A program made the translations under genes and the position numbers. Source: Papio anubis (taxonomy: Eukaryota > Chordata > Mammalia > Primates > Cercopithecidae). From it: DNA of 64,000 nucleotides. The DNA lies in contig NC_044977.1 in the NCBI RefSeq assembly GCF_008728515.1, positions 168,191,139 through 168,255,138 on the forward strand, read 5' to 3'. Shown here piece by piece: positions 35,326-47,248 of this stretch; position 1 is the stretch's first letter, and each line of letters begins with the position of its first letter. A model generated the notes under the pieces. The model was given only the letters and a program-made list of their open reading frames with translations. It searched no databases and was not told where the DNA came from.

Positions 35326-38058
35326 TAGGAGCTCCCACTGGTGAGGTTTTATGTCATGGTATCTAAAACATATTTATGTTTACAAACAGAAAAATCCAGC
35401 AATATGGAGCTTATGTAAATATTTTAAATTATTACAAGTATAATTGTGCTTTGGTTCTCATAGGATTTGGGCTCCCTAGAGGATTAAATAGGAAATCAGA
35501 GCAATATACTTTGAGCAACATAACTTCTTCATGTTCCTTCCAAGATAAGCAGGTTGCAAAATGGGTTATTTGAAATTGAATGAGTAAACTTGTTTTGTAC
35601 GAGTGTTAGCTGTGAGCTAACTAAATTATGGGGAATTGGTACACAAATTATGATTTTGAAATGAAGAACAGGCTTATGTCTCTGGCTTGAGGAGGAACAG
35701 ACAGGGAATAAGCATCTTGCTCAACCAAAATTGGCATGAAATGATTAAATAACAGGTTAAATAGGAAAGGTGTCTGAATTCACACTGATTTATTCCACTA
35801 ATTTTTTAACAACAAAAAAAATGATATTCTTTTAACTTTAAAAATAGACTTAAATTGAATATTTTTAGATATTTACTTTTAAATAAACTCAGTGGTCACA
35901 AATCTCTAAATTGATCAACATTACTGATAACATTACCATTGATTATTAATAATGAATAAAAATATTTACATGAAAGGATGTCCATAATTGCCAATAAGAG
36001 AATAAATTAAGAAAAATATTTACTTTTCTATATTACAGCATTTAGATGAGAAAGGTAGAAATCTTTTTATCTAATATAATCGTAATAATCATTTAAAGGA
36101 TTTGTGGATTTTAAAAACATAATTTCATGTGGCACAATTTCTTAACATCTGAACCAGGTACTCTACTGCCCTCTCATGGATATTATAGAAGTAGCAAGAA
36201 GAATAAAGTCAACTTAAAAAGGGTCAACAAAAGTAACTTTGTTTAAATAAAACCTGTGATTTATAACAGACACACTATTAAATAAGTATTTTTATGCAGA
36301 ATATTGTTTTTATGAAATGTCATAAAATGTTTAGAAACAGGTACTTTAAATAATTATGAAGTAAAATAAATGAAGTGCACTTTACTTATAGAATTGTGAA
36401 CTATGGAATTGCTAATGTCCTTCTTACTTCCCAAATCTCATTATTCTTAAGTATGCCATTATTTTCATGAGTTTAGTAGTCTCAGGTGACTGGTATAGAA
36501 AAAATAACTTTAGTTTGGTAATCCCTCCAAACTATAAATTGTTTTTGCCATAACTGATAAATCTCTTCATGGAACAAAAAGTAAGAAATCTTAGAAAACT
36601 GTAAATATAAGTAGAAATCCAAGCATGGTGCTTAACATCTGAGATTGCATTTGTCAGGTGAGGGAGGGAGTGAAAACATGGTTGCTGCATATAGTTGTAC
36701 AGGTTGTAGACGGCACATCTCCAAAGGGGTTTGCCTAGATAAGACATTTTAAAATGATTGCCCACATGTAAATTACACCATTAGGTATACTTCTAGTATT
36801 TTGAATTAAGCAACTCAACATTTTTTCCCAATGATATTGGTAGGAGGTTAGGGAAATTCGTTCATGTTGGTGTGGAAGAACAGCCTCTCGATAGTTAAGA
36901 CAGACAAAGAACAGATAGCTGTTGTGACTCTGAAGCCCGATATCCTTGACCTGACCTAGCACCTCTTCCATTAACAGTCATAGTTCTGGGTTTAGAATTT
37001 CATGGGCCTTAGGGACATGATGTAAGCACTATTTTAACACTGTTTCTTAATTCATTTCATACATACAAATTTGAGCATTTCACATGCACTTTCTATTGCT
37101 GCTTTGTAGATAAAGGTTTTTAGAAACATTTACAAGTCTTATAACATTGTTGACCAGACTGAGATATTTTTAGTTTTTAACATAGAATATGATCACAGAC
37201 ATAAGAAACTATCACCTCCTATTGAATTGTTTTTACAGTGATTACCTAATTCTAAAAAACTGAATATTAATTATCTTAAATATCAAGGAATCAAGTCCAG
37301 ATTAACTGTTCTACAGCGGCTACAGAGTCCAGCAATAGGACATCCTGTGGTGCTGCCAAGAATACCACCTGCCTGATGGTCTTTGCCATTGGCACTGACT
37401 TCAGAAGGAATCTGCTTGAAACTTAATACAGAAAAAATACCTTGTCAGCTACTTAACATGGATTAAGAATATGAATCAACATCTTCATTACTATAAAATT
37501 AGTCAAAAGAAGTGTTAAATAAAAATACAAGGCATTGACTTATGTACCATTTTACCAAATCTTTAAAATCATATCTTCTTGTCATATAAACTGAAATGCA
37601 GTCTAGAGTAATTTACTACTATTTTAATCTCAAAATGTTATATTTAGACATAATTCGTTGGAGGGAATATGCTTGTGTTTGTGAATGCTTACATGACTTA
37701 TTAATAATTCTTGTCACCTTTTATTGCTCTATCCTCTATTTTTTCAATTGGTTTTGATTCTATAAAGGCCTTCTCCTCTAGCTTTTTGGAGTTGCTCTCT
37801 TTTGAGTGACTGTCTCTCCCAAAATAGGTTTTGATCATTTGCTCTGCTTTTATAGACGGCTGATGGTTACTTCAGCCACCGTGCAGGACAGGTTGCTGGG
37901 GCCTCTTAGGCAGTGGCAGATTGGAAGCCAGACTGTTTATTATCTCTCCAGTAGATTTTGTGTCACAGGATTCCCTGGGACTTCTCTGCTGAACTGTTTT
38001 AGGAGATATCTGATGAGCTTTTATTAGTGAGTATTTATTCAGCATCTACTGCATATAG
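35326..38058. other. No recognised feature
   Basis: 2.7 kb without a named repeat. Frames at 36532-36971 (minus) and 37806-38027 (plus) show no domain. 38030-38058 resembles the start of an antisense MIR/L2 end, possibly the target into which the next L1 inserted. Confidence 0.45.
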
Positions 38059-38076
38059 GTATTGTGGCTTTTTAAT

Positions 38077-38626
38077 TTTTTTTATTTTTTATTTTTTTAA
38101 TTTATTTATTATGCTTTAAGTTGTAGGGTACATGTGCATAATGTGCAGGTTTGTTACATATGTATACTTGTGCCATGTTGGTCTGCTGCACCCATCAACT
38201 CGTCATTTACATCAGGTATAACTCCCAATGCAATCCCTCCCCCCTCCCCCCTCCCCATGATAGGCCCCGGTGTGTGATGTTCCCCTTCCTGAGTCCAAGT
38301 GATCTCATTGTTCAGTTCCCACCTATAAGTGAGAACATGCGGTGTTTGGTTTTCTGTTCTTGTGATAGTTTGCTAAGAATGATGGTTTCCAGCTGCATCC
38401 ATGTCCCTACAAAGGACGCAAACTCATCCTTTTTTATGGCTGCATAGTATTCCATGGTGTATATGTGCCACATTTTCTTAATCCAATCTGTCACTGATGG
38501 ACATCTGGGTTGATTCCAAGTCCCCGCTATTGTGAATAGTGCTGCAATAAACATACGTGTGCATGTGTCTTTATAGCAGCATAATTTATAATCCTTTGGG
38601 TATATCCCCAGTAATGGGATGGCTGG
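38077..38626 (-). mobile_element. 5'-truncated L1PA, antisense, with perfect 18-bp target-site duplication
   Basis: A T-rich tail at 38077-38100 is followed by the L1PA 3' UTR read backwards, including the C-run at 38236-38262 that mirrors the G-rich tract. The target duplication gtattgtggctttttaat is at 38059-38076 and 38627-38644, an exact match. About 550 bp of the L1 3' end was copied. Diagnostic bases look like an older L1PA group, not the youngest human-specific one. Confidence 0.95.
38312..38626 (-). pseudogene. L1 ORF2 C-terminal end, truncated
   Basis: The last ~105 codons of ORF2, open to its natural stop at 38312-38314. They encode the usual C-terminus (for example WIKKMWHIYTMEYYAAIKK). 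The endonuclease and reverse-transcriptase domains were never copied here, so it has no activity. Confidence 0.9.
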
Positions 38627-38648
38627 GTATTGTGGCTTTTTAATATAT

Positions 38649-38918
38649 ATATTTTTTGAGACAGGATCTCACATTGTAGCACAGGCTGGAGTGCAGTGGT
38701 ATGATTTTGGTGAGCCTCCTGCCTCAGCCTCCCAAGTAGCTGGGACCACAGGAGTGCTCCAACATACTCGACCTTTTTTTCTTTTTTTTTTTTTGGTAGA
38801 AAAAGGATCTCACTATGTTGACCAGATTAGTCTTGAATTCCGAGTCTCAAACCACCCACTTGATTCAATCTCCCAAAGTGCTAGGATTACAGGTGTGATT
38901 TACCACGTCCTGCTGCAT
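38649..38918 (-). mobile_element. Alu SINE, antisense, diverged, internal deletion
   Basis: Starts 'tttttgagacaggatctcac' and ends near 'tttaccacgtcctgctgc'. About 40 bases of one monomer are missing between 'tatgattttggtg' and 'agcctcctgcctcag'. T-rich middle at 38776-38795. Old by divergence. Confidence 0.85.
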
Positions 38919-38952
38919 TTTTTTTAATGTGGGGGACTTAATGAAGGTAGAA

Positions 38953-39325
38953 TGCCTTAGTTTACTATGGCTGCCACAACAAAATACAATAGACTGGAGG
39001 CTTAAACAACAGACACTTATCCCTCACAGTTCTGGAGGATAGAAGTCTAAACTTCAGGTGTTCGAAGTTTGGTTTCTCCTTTGGCCCCTTTCCTCAGCTT
39101 GCAGATGACACCTTCCCACCAGGTTCTCACAGGACCTTTGCTTTGTGTGCTGCATCCCTTCCTCTTCTTCTGAGGACACCAGTCATATTGGATTAAGGGC
39201 TCTACCCTGATGAGCCTTATAAGCTTAATTACTTTTTAAAGAGTTCTATCCTCAAGTAGTATCACACTGGGGATTAGGGCTTCAATATATCTACTTAGAA
39301 GAGACACAATTCAACTCTTAATACA
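38953..39325 (-). mobile_element. ERVL/MaLR-class LTR, antisense
   Basis: Begins 'gccttagtttactatggctg' and ends 'gagacacaattcaactctta'. The interior 'acaccagtcatattggatta' is the reverse complement of a common old LTR whose sense strand opens with a 'tgttatggactgaattgtgt' type of sequence. Solo; subfamily not assigned. Confidence 0.65.
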
Positions 39326-39344
39326 CAGCACAGCACTTAGATAT

Positions 39345-39470
39345 TCCAGCTTTGAATTCAGACCACCATAGTTTGAATTCCATCTCTACTCTTTACTAGC
39401 TGCACGATACTGCACAAATCACTTACAAGAAAACTAAGCTGTCTGAACGTATTCACCTAAATTTAGTGAG
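39345..39470 (+). mobile_element. MIR SINE fragment, sense
   Basis: 'agtttgaattccatctctac' then 'tttactagctgcacgatact' follow the MIR 5'-middle part. Confidence 0.6.
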
Positions 39471-40470
39471 TAATAACATAATCTAGCTTATAGTGCTATC
39501 ACTTATTTCAATTAATACTAAAATAAAAACCTCTATGAGGCAGTTCTTGAGAAAAAGATTTCAATATGTTTTCTTACTTATTTTTTATACCCATCAGACA
39601 TTTCATATGAACCAAAACAAGCCCTTGAAAAATATTTTTAAATGAGTACAATATTAAAAATAATAACTTTTAACAGTAGAAGAGAGCTTTGAGACCATCT
39701 TTTTTCACTATAAACCAAAATGAATCACCAAGTTGTATTTTTCTTCTGACTAGACCATATTCAATATCGAAAGACTACTGAAAATAACACATAGAAATGC
39801 GAAGTTGCTTTATATCTAAATTATTTTTAAAGAGAGCCTGATAAAGTCTCCTCATTGTGGCCTACTGTGAATTATCCGTTTCTCTAAAACAATGGGTTTT
39901 CATTTTATCAACTTCATCATTAAAGCCAAAATGTGAAGAATCGTAATTTCAACCTCCCTCTTTCACTTACTTCTAAACACTCACTGTCTTAGCGATCTGT
40001 AAATAATTGACCAGCCAAGCACTGAAGCACAAAGACAAATAGATCAATAGTCCTCCTGCAAGCTCTTACAGCAGGGAGAGAAACCCTGTTTCCCTTCATT
40101 TCCTACCACACAGGACCTCATGCATGAATCAATCTGCAGTCTGCAACCCCCAGATTTAACTCCGCATGCATAATCAGCAAGAACTGCTGAAGTCTTTGAT
40201 TAAACTTTTAAATTGCCTCTTAATATGATGTAAATGGAAAAAGGTATTGATTAAAGAACCTTAAAATGGTAACCTGTTAGAATGAGAAAGGAAAAATGCT
40301 TTGAGTTGGTGAGCCTGTATAGAAAGATAAGTAGTGTGAACAATGCAGAAAGGATCTTCAATGCACAAATGCAAAACAAACAGTAATTATACCTACTGGT
40401 CCTCATGTTCTTGGGCTTGCAAAACTTGATACATACATATATGAAAAATGTATGCATTGACTCTAATCAT
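39471..40470. other. 1-kb repeat-free interval
   Basis: No repeat recognised. 39850-40220 is of balanced complexity and contains homeodomain-like TAATTGA/ATTA words, but such words are expected by chance in AT-rich DNA. Confidence 0.4.
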
Positions 40471-41080
40471 ACTAAAAATATTGAGCACTAAATATATGTC
40501 AGAATCCTTTCTAGGCGCTGATGATACAGCCATAAAGAAAAGTGACAAAGCTCTCTGCCTTTGTAGAGCTTAATTTCAAAAAGGGAAAGAGAAAAAAATA
40601 AGATAACAAGTATCATATATGGTTTCTTGAATAATAAGTTCTATGGAAGAAAGAAGAACAGAAAGTATATGTATGGGGGAGGTGACAATTTGGACATGGA
40701 AAGTACCAAGAAAGGCCCACTGAGATGGTGACATCCGAGTCAAATGCTAAAGGGGTTGAAGAAATGAGTTATGCAATTTTCTGAAAATACTTTAAACAGA
40801 GGCAACATCAAATGCAAGGGCCCTGAGTGAAAATCAAGCTTCCTTTGCATTGGCTAAAGACCAAGTAAAGCAGTATGGGTGAATGCTATAAGCGACTGGG
40901 AAAGGAGCAAGAAATAATTTAAGAAAGGTATTAGGAGATAAGATCATATAAGGCTTTGGAGGCAACTTTAAAGACTACTTTTATCCCAAATGCAATGGGT
41001 TGTCATGGAGGACTTTGAGCAAAGGAGGAATAGCATCTGACATCTGTTCTGATAGAAACACTCTGGATGATGAGTTGATA
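40471..41080 (-). mobile_element. L2 LINE 3' part, antisense
   Basis: Opens with the L2 3' end reversed ('gagcactaaatatatgtcag', 'tctaggcgctgatgatacag') and continues 'tgcctttgtagagcttaatt', then 'gcaagggccctgagtg' and 'atataaggctttggaggca', all following the L2 reverse complement. Confidence 0.7.
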
Positions 41081-41109
41081 GATTGTCAGGAGTGATTAGA
41101 AGAGCATAA

Positions 41110-41205
41110 GATGAGATACAATGGGATGAGACAGGATGGAAGAGAAAAGAGAAAAAGGGAAGAGGAGGGAAGAGGAGGGGAGAGGTGGGGAGGGGAGGAG
41201 ACTGA
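41110..41205. repeat. GA-rich low-complexity tract
   Basis: Purine-only G/A sequence of about 70 bases within 41135-41203. Confidence 0.85.
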
Positions 41206-41555
41206 ATTACCAAGAAGGTAGGAGGAGTAGATCTTAAAGTGAGAAGTTCAAGAGTACAGTTTTACACAAGTTACATTTGAGATATTTATTTACATAATTA
41301 TTTAGTTTTTAAAATCTTTATGGGTACGTGCTAGATGTATATATTTATGGGATATTTTGGTGTATATATTGATGAGGTAAGTGTATATATTTATTTTGAT
41401 ATAAGCATAAAACATGTAATCATCACATCAGGGTAAATGGGGTATGCATCACCTCAAGCATTTATCATTTCTTTGTGTTACAAACCTTCCCATTGTACTC
41501 CCTCAGCTATTCTAAAATGTATATAAAATGTACAAAAAAAAATTATTGCTGACTG

Positions 41556-41887
41556 GGCCGGGCACAGTGGCTCACGCCTTTAATCACAGCACTTTGGGAG
41601 GTAGGTGGATCACCTAAGGTCAGGCGTTCAAGATCACCCTGGCCAACATGGTGAAACCTCATCTCTACTAAAAAATACAAAAATCAGCTGGGCATGGTGG
41701 TGGGTGCCTGTTATCCCAGCTACTCGGGAGGCTGAGGAGGGAGAATTGCTTGAACTCAAGAGGTGGAGGTTGCAGTGAGCTGAGATTGCACCACTGCACT
41801 CCAGCCTGGGCAACAAGAGCAAAACTCTGTCTCAAAAAAACAAAACCAAACAAAAACAAAACCAAACAAATACAAAACAAAAACTAG
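41556..41887 (+). mobile_element. Alu SINE, sense, in the L1 3' UTR
   Basis: Starts ggccgggcacagtggctcac and ends 'ctctgtctc' with a long A-rich, C-punctuated tail. The probable target duplication ctgactg is at 41549-41555 and again only at 41957-41963, beyond a second Alu-like tail. It splits the antisense L1 3' UTR, which reads continuously across the insertion. Confidence 0.93.
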
Positions 41888-41908
41888 AGCGAGATTCTGT
41901 CTCAAAAA

Positions 41909-41939
<31 letters not shown>

Positions 41940-41956
41940 AATATATATATATAGTA
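41888..41956 (+). repeat. Second Alu 3' tail scrap plus (AAAT)n and (TA)n
   Basis: 'gagcgagattctgtctc' is an Alu 3' end different from the adjacent Alu's own ('gagcaaaactctgtctc'). About eight AAAT units and a short TA run follow. No Alu body accompanies it. Confidence 0.85.
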
Positions 41957-42114
41957 CTGACTGTACTCACCCTGTTGTACAAACAGCTACGAGGTCTTAT
42001 TCATTCTACCTATTTTTGTATGCATTAACCATTCCCATTCTCCCTCACCCCTACTACAATTCTCAACCTCTGGTAACCGTTATTCTACTCTCTATCTCCC
42101 CGAGTTCAACTGTA

Positions 42115-45100
42115 TTAATTTTTAGCTCCCACAAGTGAGTAAGAACATGTCATGTTTTCCTGTGTCTGGCTTATTTCATTTATAAGTTCCTCCAGCTGCA
42201 TCCACGCTGTTGCAAATGATGAGATCTCATTCTTTGTAATGGCTGAATAGTACTCCATTGTGTATAAGCACTGCATTATTATTATCCATTCATCTGTTGA
42301 TGGACACTTAGGTTGATTCCAATTCATAGCTGTCATAAATACTGCTGCAATAATCAAGGGAGTGCAGATATCTCTTTGATATACTGATTTCCTTTTTGGG
42401 GGATACATACTTAGCAGTGGTATTGCTGGATCACATGGTAGTTCTATTTTTAGTTGTTTTGGTACCTCTATACTTTTCTCCATATTGGATGTACTAATCT
42501 ATATTCTCACAGTGTATGAGGATTCCCCTATTCCACCAGCATTCATTATTGCTTGTCTTTTGGATAAAAGCCTTTTAAATAGGGTGAGGTAATATATCAC
42601 TATAGTTTGGATTTGCATTTCTCTGATCAATGATGCTGATCATATTTTCATATACTTGTTTGTTATTTATATGTCTTTTTTGAGAATTGTCTATTCAGAT
42701 CTTCTGCCCATTTTTAATTGGATTAAACATTTTATCCTATAGAGTTGTTTGAGCTCCTTATATATCTGGTTATTAGTTTCTTGTCAGATGGATAGTTTGC
42801 AAATAATTGTTTCCCATTCTGTGGGTTGTTTCTTCACTTTGTTGATTGTTTCCTTGGCTGCATAGAAGCTTTTTAATTTGATGTGACTCCATGTGTTCAT
42901 TTTTGCTTTAGTTGTCTGTGCTTGTGGGGTATTACTCAAGAAATATTTGCCCAGACCAACATCCTGGAAAGTTTTCCCAAGGTTTTCTTTTAGCAGTTTC
43001 ACAGGTTGAGATCTTATATTTCAGTCTATTATCCACTTTAATCTTATTTTGTGTAGGGCAAAAGATAGCAGCTAGTCCCATTCTTTTGCACATGTATATT
43101 CAGTTTACCCAGCATCATTTATTGAAGAAACTGTCCTTTTCCCAATGTATGTTCCTGGCATCTTTGTTAAAAATGACTTCATTGTAGATGTATAAATTTA
43201 TTTCTGGGTTCTCTATTCTGTTTCGTTGGGGTATGCATCTGTTTTTAAGTAGGTGGCATGCTGTTTGGGTTACTATAGCTCTGTAGCATAACTTGAAGTC
43301 AGGTATGTGATTCCCCCAGTTTTACTCTTTTTGCTAAGAATGACTTTGGCTGTTCTGGAACTTTTGTGGTTCCATATAATTAAAAAAAATTTTTTTTCTA
43401 CCTTTGTGAAGACTGTCAATTGCTATTTTGATAGGGATTGCATTGAACTTGTATATTGCTTTGAATAGTATGAATATTTTAACAATATTTATTTTTCTAA
43501 TTCATGAACATTCTAATCCATGAATATAGACTATCTTTCCACTTTTCTATTTCATCCTCAATTTCTTGCATCAATGTTTTGTAGTTTTCTTGTAAAGGTC
43601 TTTCACATTTTTGGTTAAGTTTATTATCAGGTATTTTATTTGTAGCTTTTATAAATGGAATTATATTCTTGATTTCTTTATCAAACTGTTCACTGCTGGC
43701 CCAAAGAAGTGCTAATGATTTTTGTATGTTGATTTTGTATCCTGCAACTTAACTGAATTTATCAATTCCAATCGTTTTTTGAAGTCTTTAAGTATTTCCA
43801 AATACAAGACCATATCATCTACAAAGAAGGATAATTTGACTTCTTCCTTTCCAACTTGGATATCTTTCATTTCTTTCTCTTGCCTGATTCATCTAGCTGA
43901 TACTTCCAGTACTATGTTGAATAAGAGTGGTGAAAGTGGGCATCCTTGTTGTGTTCCAGATATTAGAGAAAAAGCTTTAAATATTTCTCTATTCAGCATG
44001 ATAATTTCTATGAGTATGTAATATAAGCCTTTATTTTGTTGAGGTATGTTCCTTCTATACACAAGTTTTCAAGGGATTGTATCATGAAGAAATGGTGAAT
44101 TTTATCACATGCTTTTCTAACATCCATCAAAATGATACGATTTTTGTCCTTCATTCTGCTGATATAATGTATCATATTGATTGCTTTGCATATATTGAGC
44201 CATCCTTGAATCCATGGAATAAATCCCACATTGAGGGACTTAAGATGCATCATTAGGTTATGTATTTGAAAGGGGTTTGTTTGTTTGTTTTTTTCCACTT
44301 TTTTGATGTAGGCACTTGTTGCTATAAACCTTCCTCTTATTAAGGTTTGGGTATGTTGTGTTTCCATTTTCACTTACCTCAAGGAATTTTAAAATTTCCT
44401 TTTTAATTTCTGGTCATTCAGGAGCATATTGTTTACTTTCCATGTGTTTGTATAATGTTCAAATTTCCTCTTGTTATTGGTTTCTAGTTTTATTCCATTG
44501 TGGTCAGAGAAGATCTTTGATATTATTTAAATTTTTCTGAACGTTTTAAGACTTGTTTTGTGGCCTAATGTATGCTCTATCCTTGAGAATGATCCTTATG
44601 CTGAGGAGAAAAAAATGTGTATTCTGCAGCCATTGGATGAAATGTTCTGTAGATATATGTTAGGTCCATTTGGTCGATAGAGCAGATTAGTTCTAATATC
44701 TCTTTGTTGATTTTCTGTGTGCATTATCTGCCCAATGCTGAAAGTGGAATGTTGAAGTTTCCAACTATTATTGTAGCTCTCTCTTTAGCTCTAATAGTAT
44801 ATGTGTTCTATATCTGGGTTTTGCAGTATTGGGTGCACATAGAGTTATAATTGATATTTCATCTTGATGAATTCATTCCTGTAAAATTACATACTAAAGT
44901 TCTTTGTCCCTTTTTGTGATTTTTGTCTTAAAAATCTCTTCTATCTGATGTAAGTATAGCTACTCCTGTTCTTTTTTGGTTTTCATTAGCATGGAATATC
45001 TTTTTCCATCTCATTATTTTCCATCTATGTGTGTCTTTATAAGTGAAATTTGTTTCTTATAAGCAATAGATCATTAGGTCTTACTTTTTATTCATTCAGT

Positions 45101-45165
45101 CACTGTTTTTGATGGAAGAGTTTAGGACACTGACATTCAATGTTATTATTGATAACTAGGGACTT
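42115..45165 (-). pseudogene. L1 ORF2 pseudogene of the antisense L1
   Basis: The C-terminal frame at 42115-42483 ends in a natural stop and contains CPSTDEWIIIMQCLYTMEYY. 42784-43002 keeps LKENLGKTFQDVGLGKYFLS. 44008-44373 keeps the reverse-transcriptase start (MDVRKACDKIHHFFMIQSLE). The N-terminus, recognisable from the antisense of 'tgaatgt', lies near 45110-45165. Frames are joined only through several shifts and stops. The spacing from RT motif to stop (~2.0 kb) is normal, but RT motif to N-terminus is only ~1.0 kb instead of ~1.8 kb. Confidence 0.85.
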
Positions 45166-45315
45166 ACTCCTGCCATTTTGTTATTTCTTTTCTGATTGTT
45201 TTGTGGTCTTCACTTTCTTCCTTCCTTCTTTCCTATATTCTTTTTGTGAAAATGATCTTCTCTGGTGGTATGTTTTCATTTCCTGCTTTTTATTTTTCAT
45301 GTATCTGTTGAAGGG

Positions 45316-45622
45316 TTTTTTTGTTTGTTTGTTTTTTTGAGACAGAGTCTCACTCTGTCACCCAGACTCTAGTGCAGTGGTGTCATCTTGCCTCACTAAA
45401 ACCTCTGCCTCCTGGGTTCAAGTGATTCTCCTGCCTCAGCCTCCCTAGTAGCTGAGATTACAGGCACCCGCCACGATACCCAGTTAAATTTCGTATTTTT
45501 AGTAGAGATGGGGGTTTCACCATGTTGTCCAGGCTGGTTTTGAACTTCTGACCTCAAGTGATCTGCCCACCTTGGCCTCCCAAAGTACTAGGATTACTGG
45601 GGTGAGACACTGTGCCTGGCCC
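45316..45622 (-). mobile_element. Alu SINE, antisense, inside the L1
   Basis: Dimeric antisense Alu from 'tttttttgagacagagtctc' to 'cactgtgcctggcc'. Flanked by tgaag-plus-T-run at 45309-45315 and 45623-45636, a probable short target duplication. The host L1 continues on both sides. Confidence 0.92.
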
Positions 45623-46786
45623 TGAAGCTTTTTTTTTATGATTTTGAAATTACCATGAGGCTCACAAATATTATCTTATAATCTATTATTTTAAATTGAT
45701 GAAAAGTTAACTCTGATAGCAAAAACAACCAAGAAAGTAAACAAGCAAAGGGGAAACTAAAGAAATTCTACACTTTAACTTCACCTCTCCCACTTCTTAA
45801 CTTTTTGTTGTTTCTATTTATACCATATTATACTATCTATGTCTTTAAAAGTTGTAGTTATTATTTTTGATAGTTTCATCTTTTAGTCTTCCTACTAAGA
45901 TATGAGTAGTTTACATACCAGAATTGCAGTGTATCTGTCTGTGTACTTCATATTACCAGTGAGTTTTGTAACTTCAGGTGATTTCTCATTGCTCATTACA
46001 TCCTTTTCTTTCAGATTGAAAAACTCTCTTTAGCCATTCTTGTAGGTTATATACAGTGTTGATAAAAACCTCTCAGCTTTTGTTTGTCTGGGAAGCTCTT
46101 TGTACCTCCTTAATCTTTGAAGGATATTTTTGCTGGATGTACTATTCTAGGATAAAAGCTTCTTTCCATCAGTATATCATGCCACTCCCTCCTAACCTAT
46201 AAGCTTTGCATTGAGAAATCTGCTTCCAGATGCGTTGGAGCTCCTTCATGTGTTATTTATTTTTTTCTTTTCTCTTGCTGTTCTTAGAATCCTTTATTTA
46301 TTCTTGACTTTTGGGAGTTTGATTATTAAATTTTGTGAGGTAGTCTTATTTGAGTTAAATCTTCTTGGTGTTTTATAACCTTCTTGTAGTTGAATATTTA
46401 ATATCTTTTTCTAGGTTTAGAAAGTTCTCTGTTGTCTCTCTGAATTAACTTTCTCGCCAATATATATCTCTCTCTATCTCCTCTTTAAGACCAATAACTC
46501 TTATATTTGCACTTTTAGGCTATTTTCTAGATCTTGTATGTGCGTCTTCTTTTTTATTCTTTTGCTTTTGTCTCCTCTGTGAATTTTCAAATAGTCTGTC
46601 TTCAAGCTCACTAATTCTTTCTTCTGCTTGATAAATTATGCTGTTGAGAGACTCTGATGCATTCTTCAGTTTGTCAATTGAATTTTTACAGAGCAGCTCT
46701 GTAAAAATTTTACAAAGCAGCAGAATTTTGCAGAGGAGCTCCAGAATTTCTCCTTGATCCTTTTTATTTCAATGGCTTTGTTAAAT

Positions 46787-47146
46787 TTATCTGATAAGAT
46801 TTTGAATTCCTTCTGTGTTTTCTTGGATTTCATTGAGCTTCCTCAAAACAGCTATTTTGAATTCTGAAAGGTTACTTTTGTTGTCACTCTGAAATTGGTC
46901 ACTGTTGCCTCTTTTAAAATAATTAGGCATTTCTTCTAATATTTGCAGTCCAGGCTTGTCTGTACCTGTCCTACTTGAGAAGGTTTTCCATGTATTGAAA
47001 GGGAATTGAGTGTTGTGTTCTAAGTCTTTGGTCATGGCAGCCATATGGGCATTAGGCAGCACCCCATGCCCAGTAACTCTAAGACTCTTGCAGACTTGTA
47101 GATGTACCACTTTCGTGGTCTTGGGTAAGATCCAGGAGAATTCCAT
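46787..47146 (-). pseudogene. L1 ORF1-region remnant (coiled-coil part) of the antisense L1
   Basis: Residues toward the end of this frame (LSEFKIAVLRKLNEIQENTE) match the start of the older-L1 ORF1 coiled coil. Antisense coding text of the same region continues to about 46550. The N-terminal half of the frame is translated 5' UTR and is not protein. A tandem error around 46690-46735 repeats 'ttttacaaagcagcag'-like text. Confidence 0.65.
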
Positions 47147-47169
47147 GGATTACATGGCAGAGTCTCTTG

Positions 47170-47201
47170 TTTTCTTTCCTTACTTTCCCCCAAACAAACA
47201 G

Positions 47202-47248
<47 letters not shown>

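Noticed and set aside
37806..38027. 73-codon frame in otherwise unannotated DNA
   Set aside because: Starts at an ordinary ATG without context, has no domain and no neighbouring exon-like sequence.
41908..41954. Regularly spaced repeats suggestive of an array such as CRISPR
   Set aside because: AAAT and TA microsatellites without spacers; the genome is mammalian.
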